This document shows, in pieces, positions 63,979-64,000 of a DNA stretch of 64,000 nucleotides. The notes beneath the pieces are model-generated. The model made no database searches and was not told the DNA's origin. It saw nothing but the letters and a program-made list of their open reading frames with translations. The stretch's first letter is position 1. Each line of letters begins with the position of its first letter. This DNA comes from Onchocerca volvulus. Taxonomy: Eukaryota > Nematoda > Chromadorea > Rhabditida > Onchocercidae. The position numbers were made by a program, and so were the translations under genes. The stretch lies in assembly GCA_000499405.2 (NCBI GenBank), contig HG738137.1, forward strand, positions 310,001 to 374,000. Reading direction: 5' to 3'.

Positions 63979-64000
63979 GTATTTCAAAATAATCCTGCAT

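Noticed and set aside
1..64000. Bacterial (Wolbachia), viral or mitochondrial insertion
   Set aside because: No stretch shows dense bacterial-type coding, viral genes or mitochondrial gene order.

Overview
This window looks like a piece of nuclear genome from a parasitic nematode, most likely a clade III (spirurid or filarial-type) worm. It is very AT-rich, with long A and T tracts. It has many short exons with nematode splice sites (TTTCAG acceptors, GTAAGT-like donors), and three genes whose closest relatives I recognise from nematodes. The species is an inference; I see no rRNA, tRNA or CRISPR, and no bacterial operon structure.

Three multi-exon protein genes could be reconstructed exon by exon with consistent splice phases. 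(1) 14129-21184, plus strand: a p66/GATAD2-type subunit of the NuRD/MEC chromatin complex (C. elegans dcp-66 type), 12 exons, 740 aa. (2) 24497-36002, minus strand: a Patched-related (PTR) 12-TM transporter-like protein, 17 exons, 1021 aa. Its first RND transmembrane motif has lost both acidic residues. (3) 58857 to the right edge, plus strand: the 5' part of a class IX myosin (C. elegans hum-7 type), 9 exons and 399 codons in the window, covering a RA-like domain and the start of the motor with P-loop and switch I. Genes 1 and 2 converge on a 3.3 kb spacer; genes 2 and 3 point away from each other across a 22.8 kb desert.

The rest, about 40 kb, is intergenic: 1-14128, 21185-24496 and 36003-58856. 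I found no confident gene there. It holds microsatellites, a large (GATG)-based minisatellite, several degenerate tandem arrays and palindromes. The introns hold more: two long foldback hairpins, one 41-bp palindrome, and a decayed mobile-element relic inside a GC-AG myosin intron. I see no functional link among the three genes (chromatin repression, membrane transport or lipid handling, actin motor with RhoGAP) and no evident gene cluster. No previously undescribed system is demonstrated. The best leads are the altered PTR transmembrane motif, the intronic hairpins, and the repeated CACGTACG/ACGTCA-bearing arrays.
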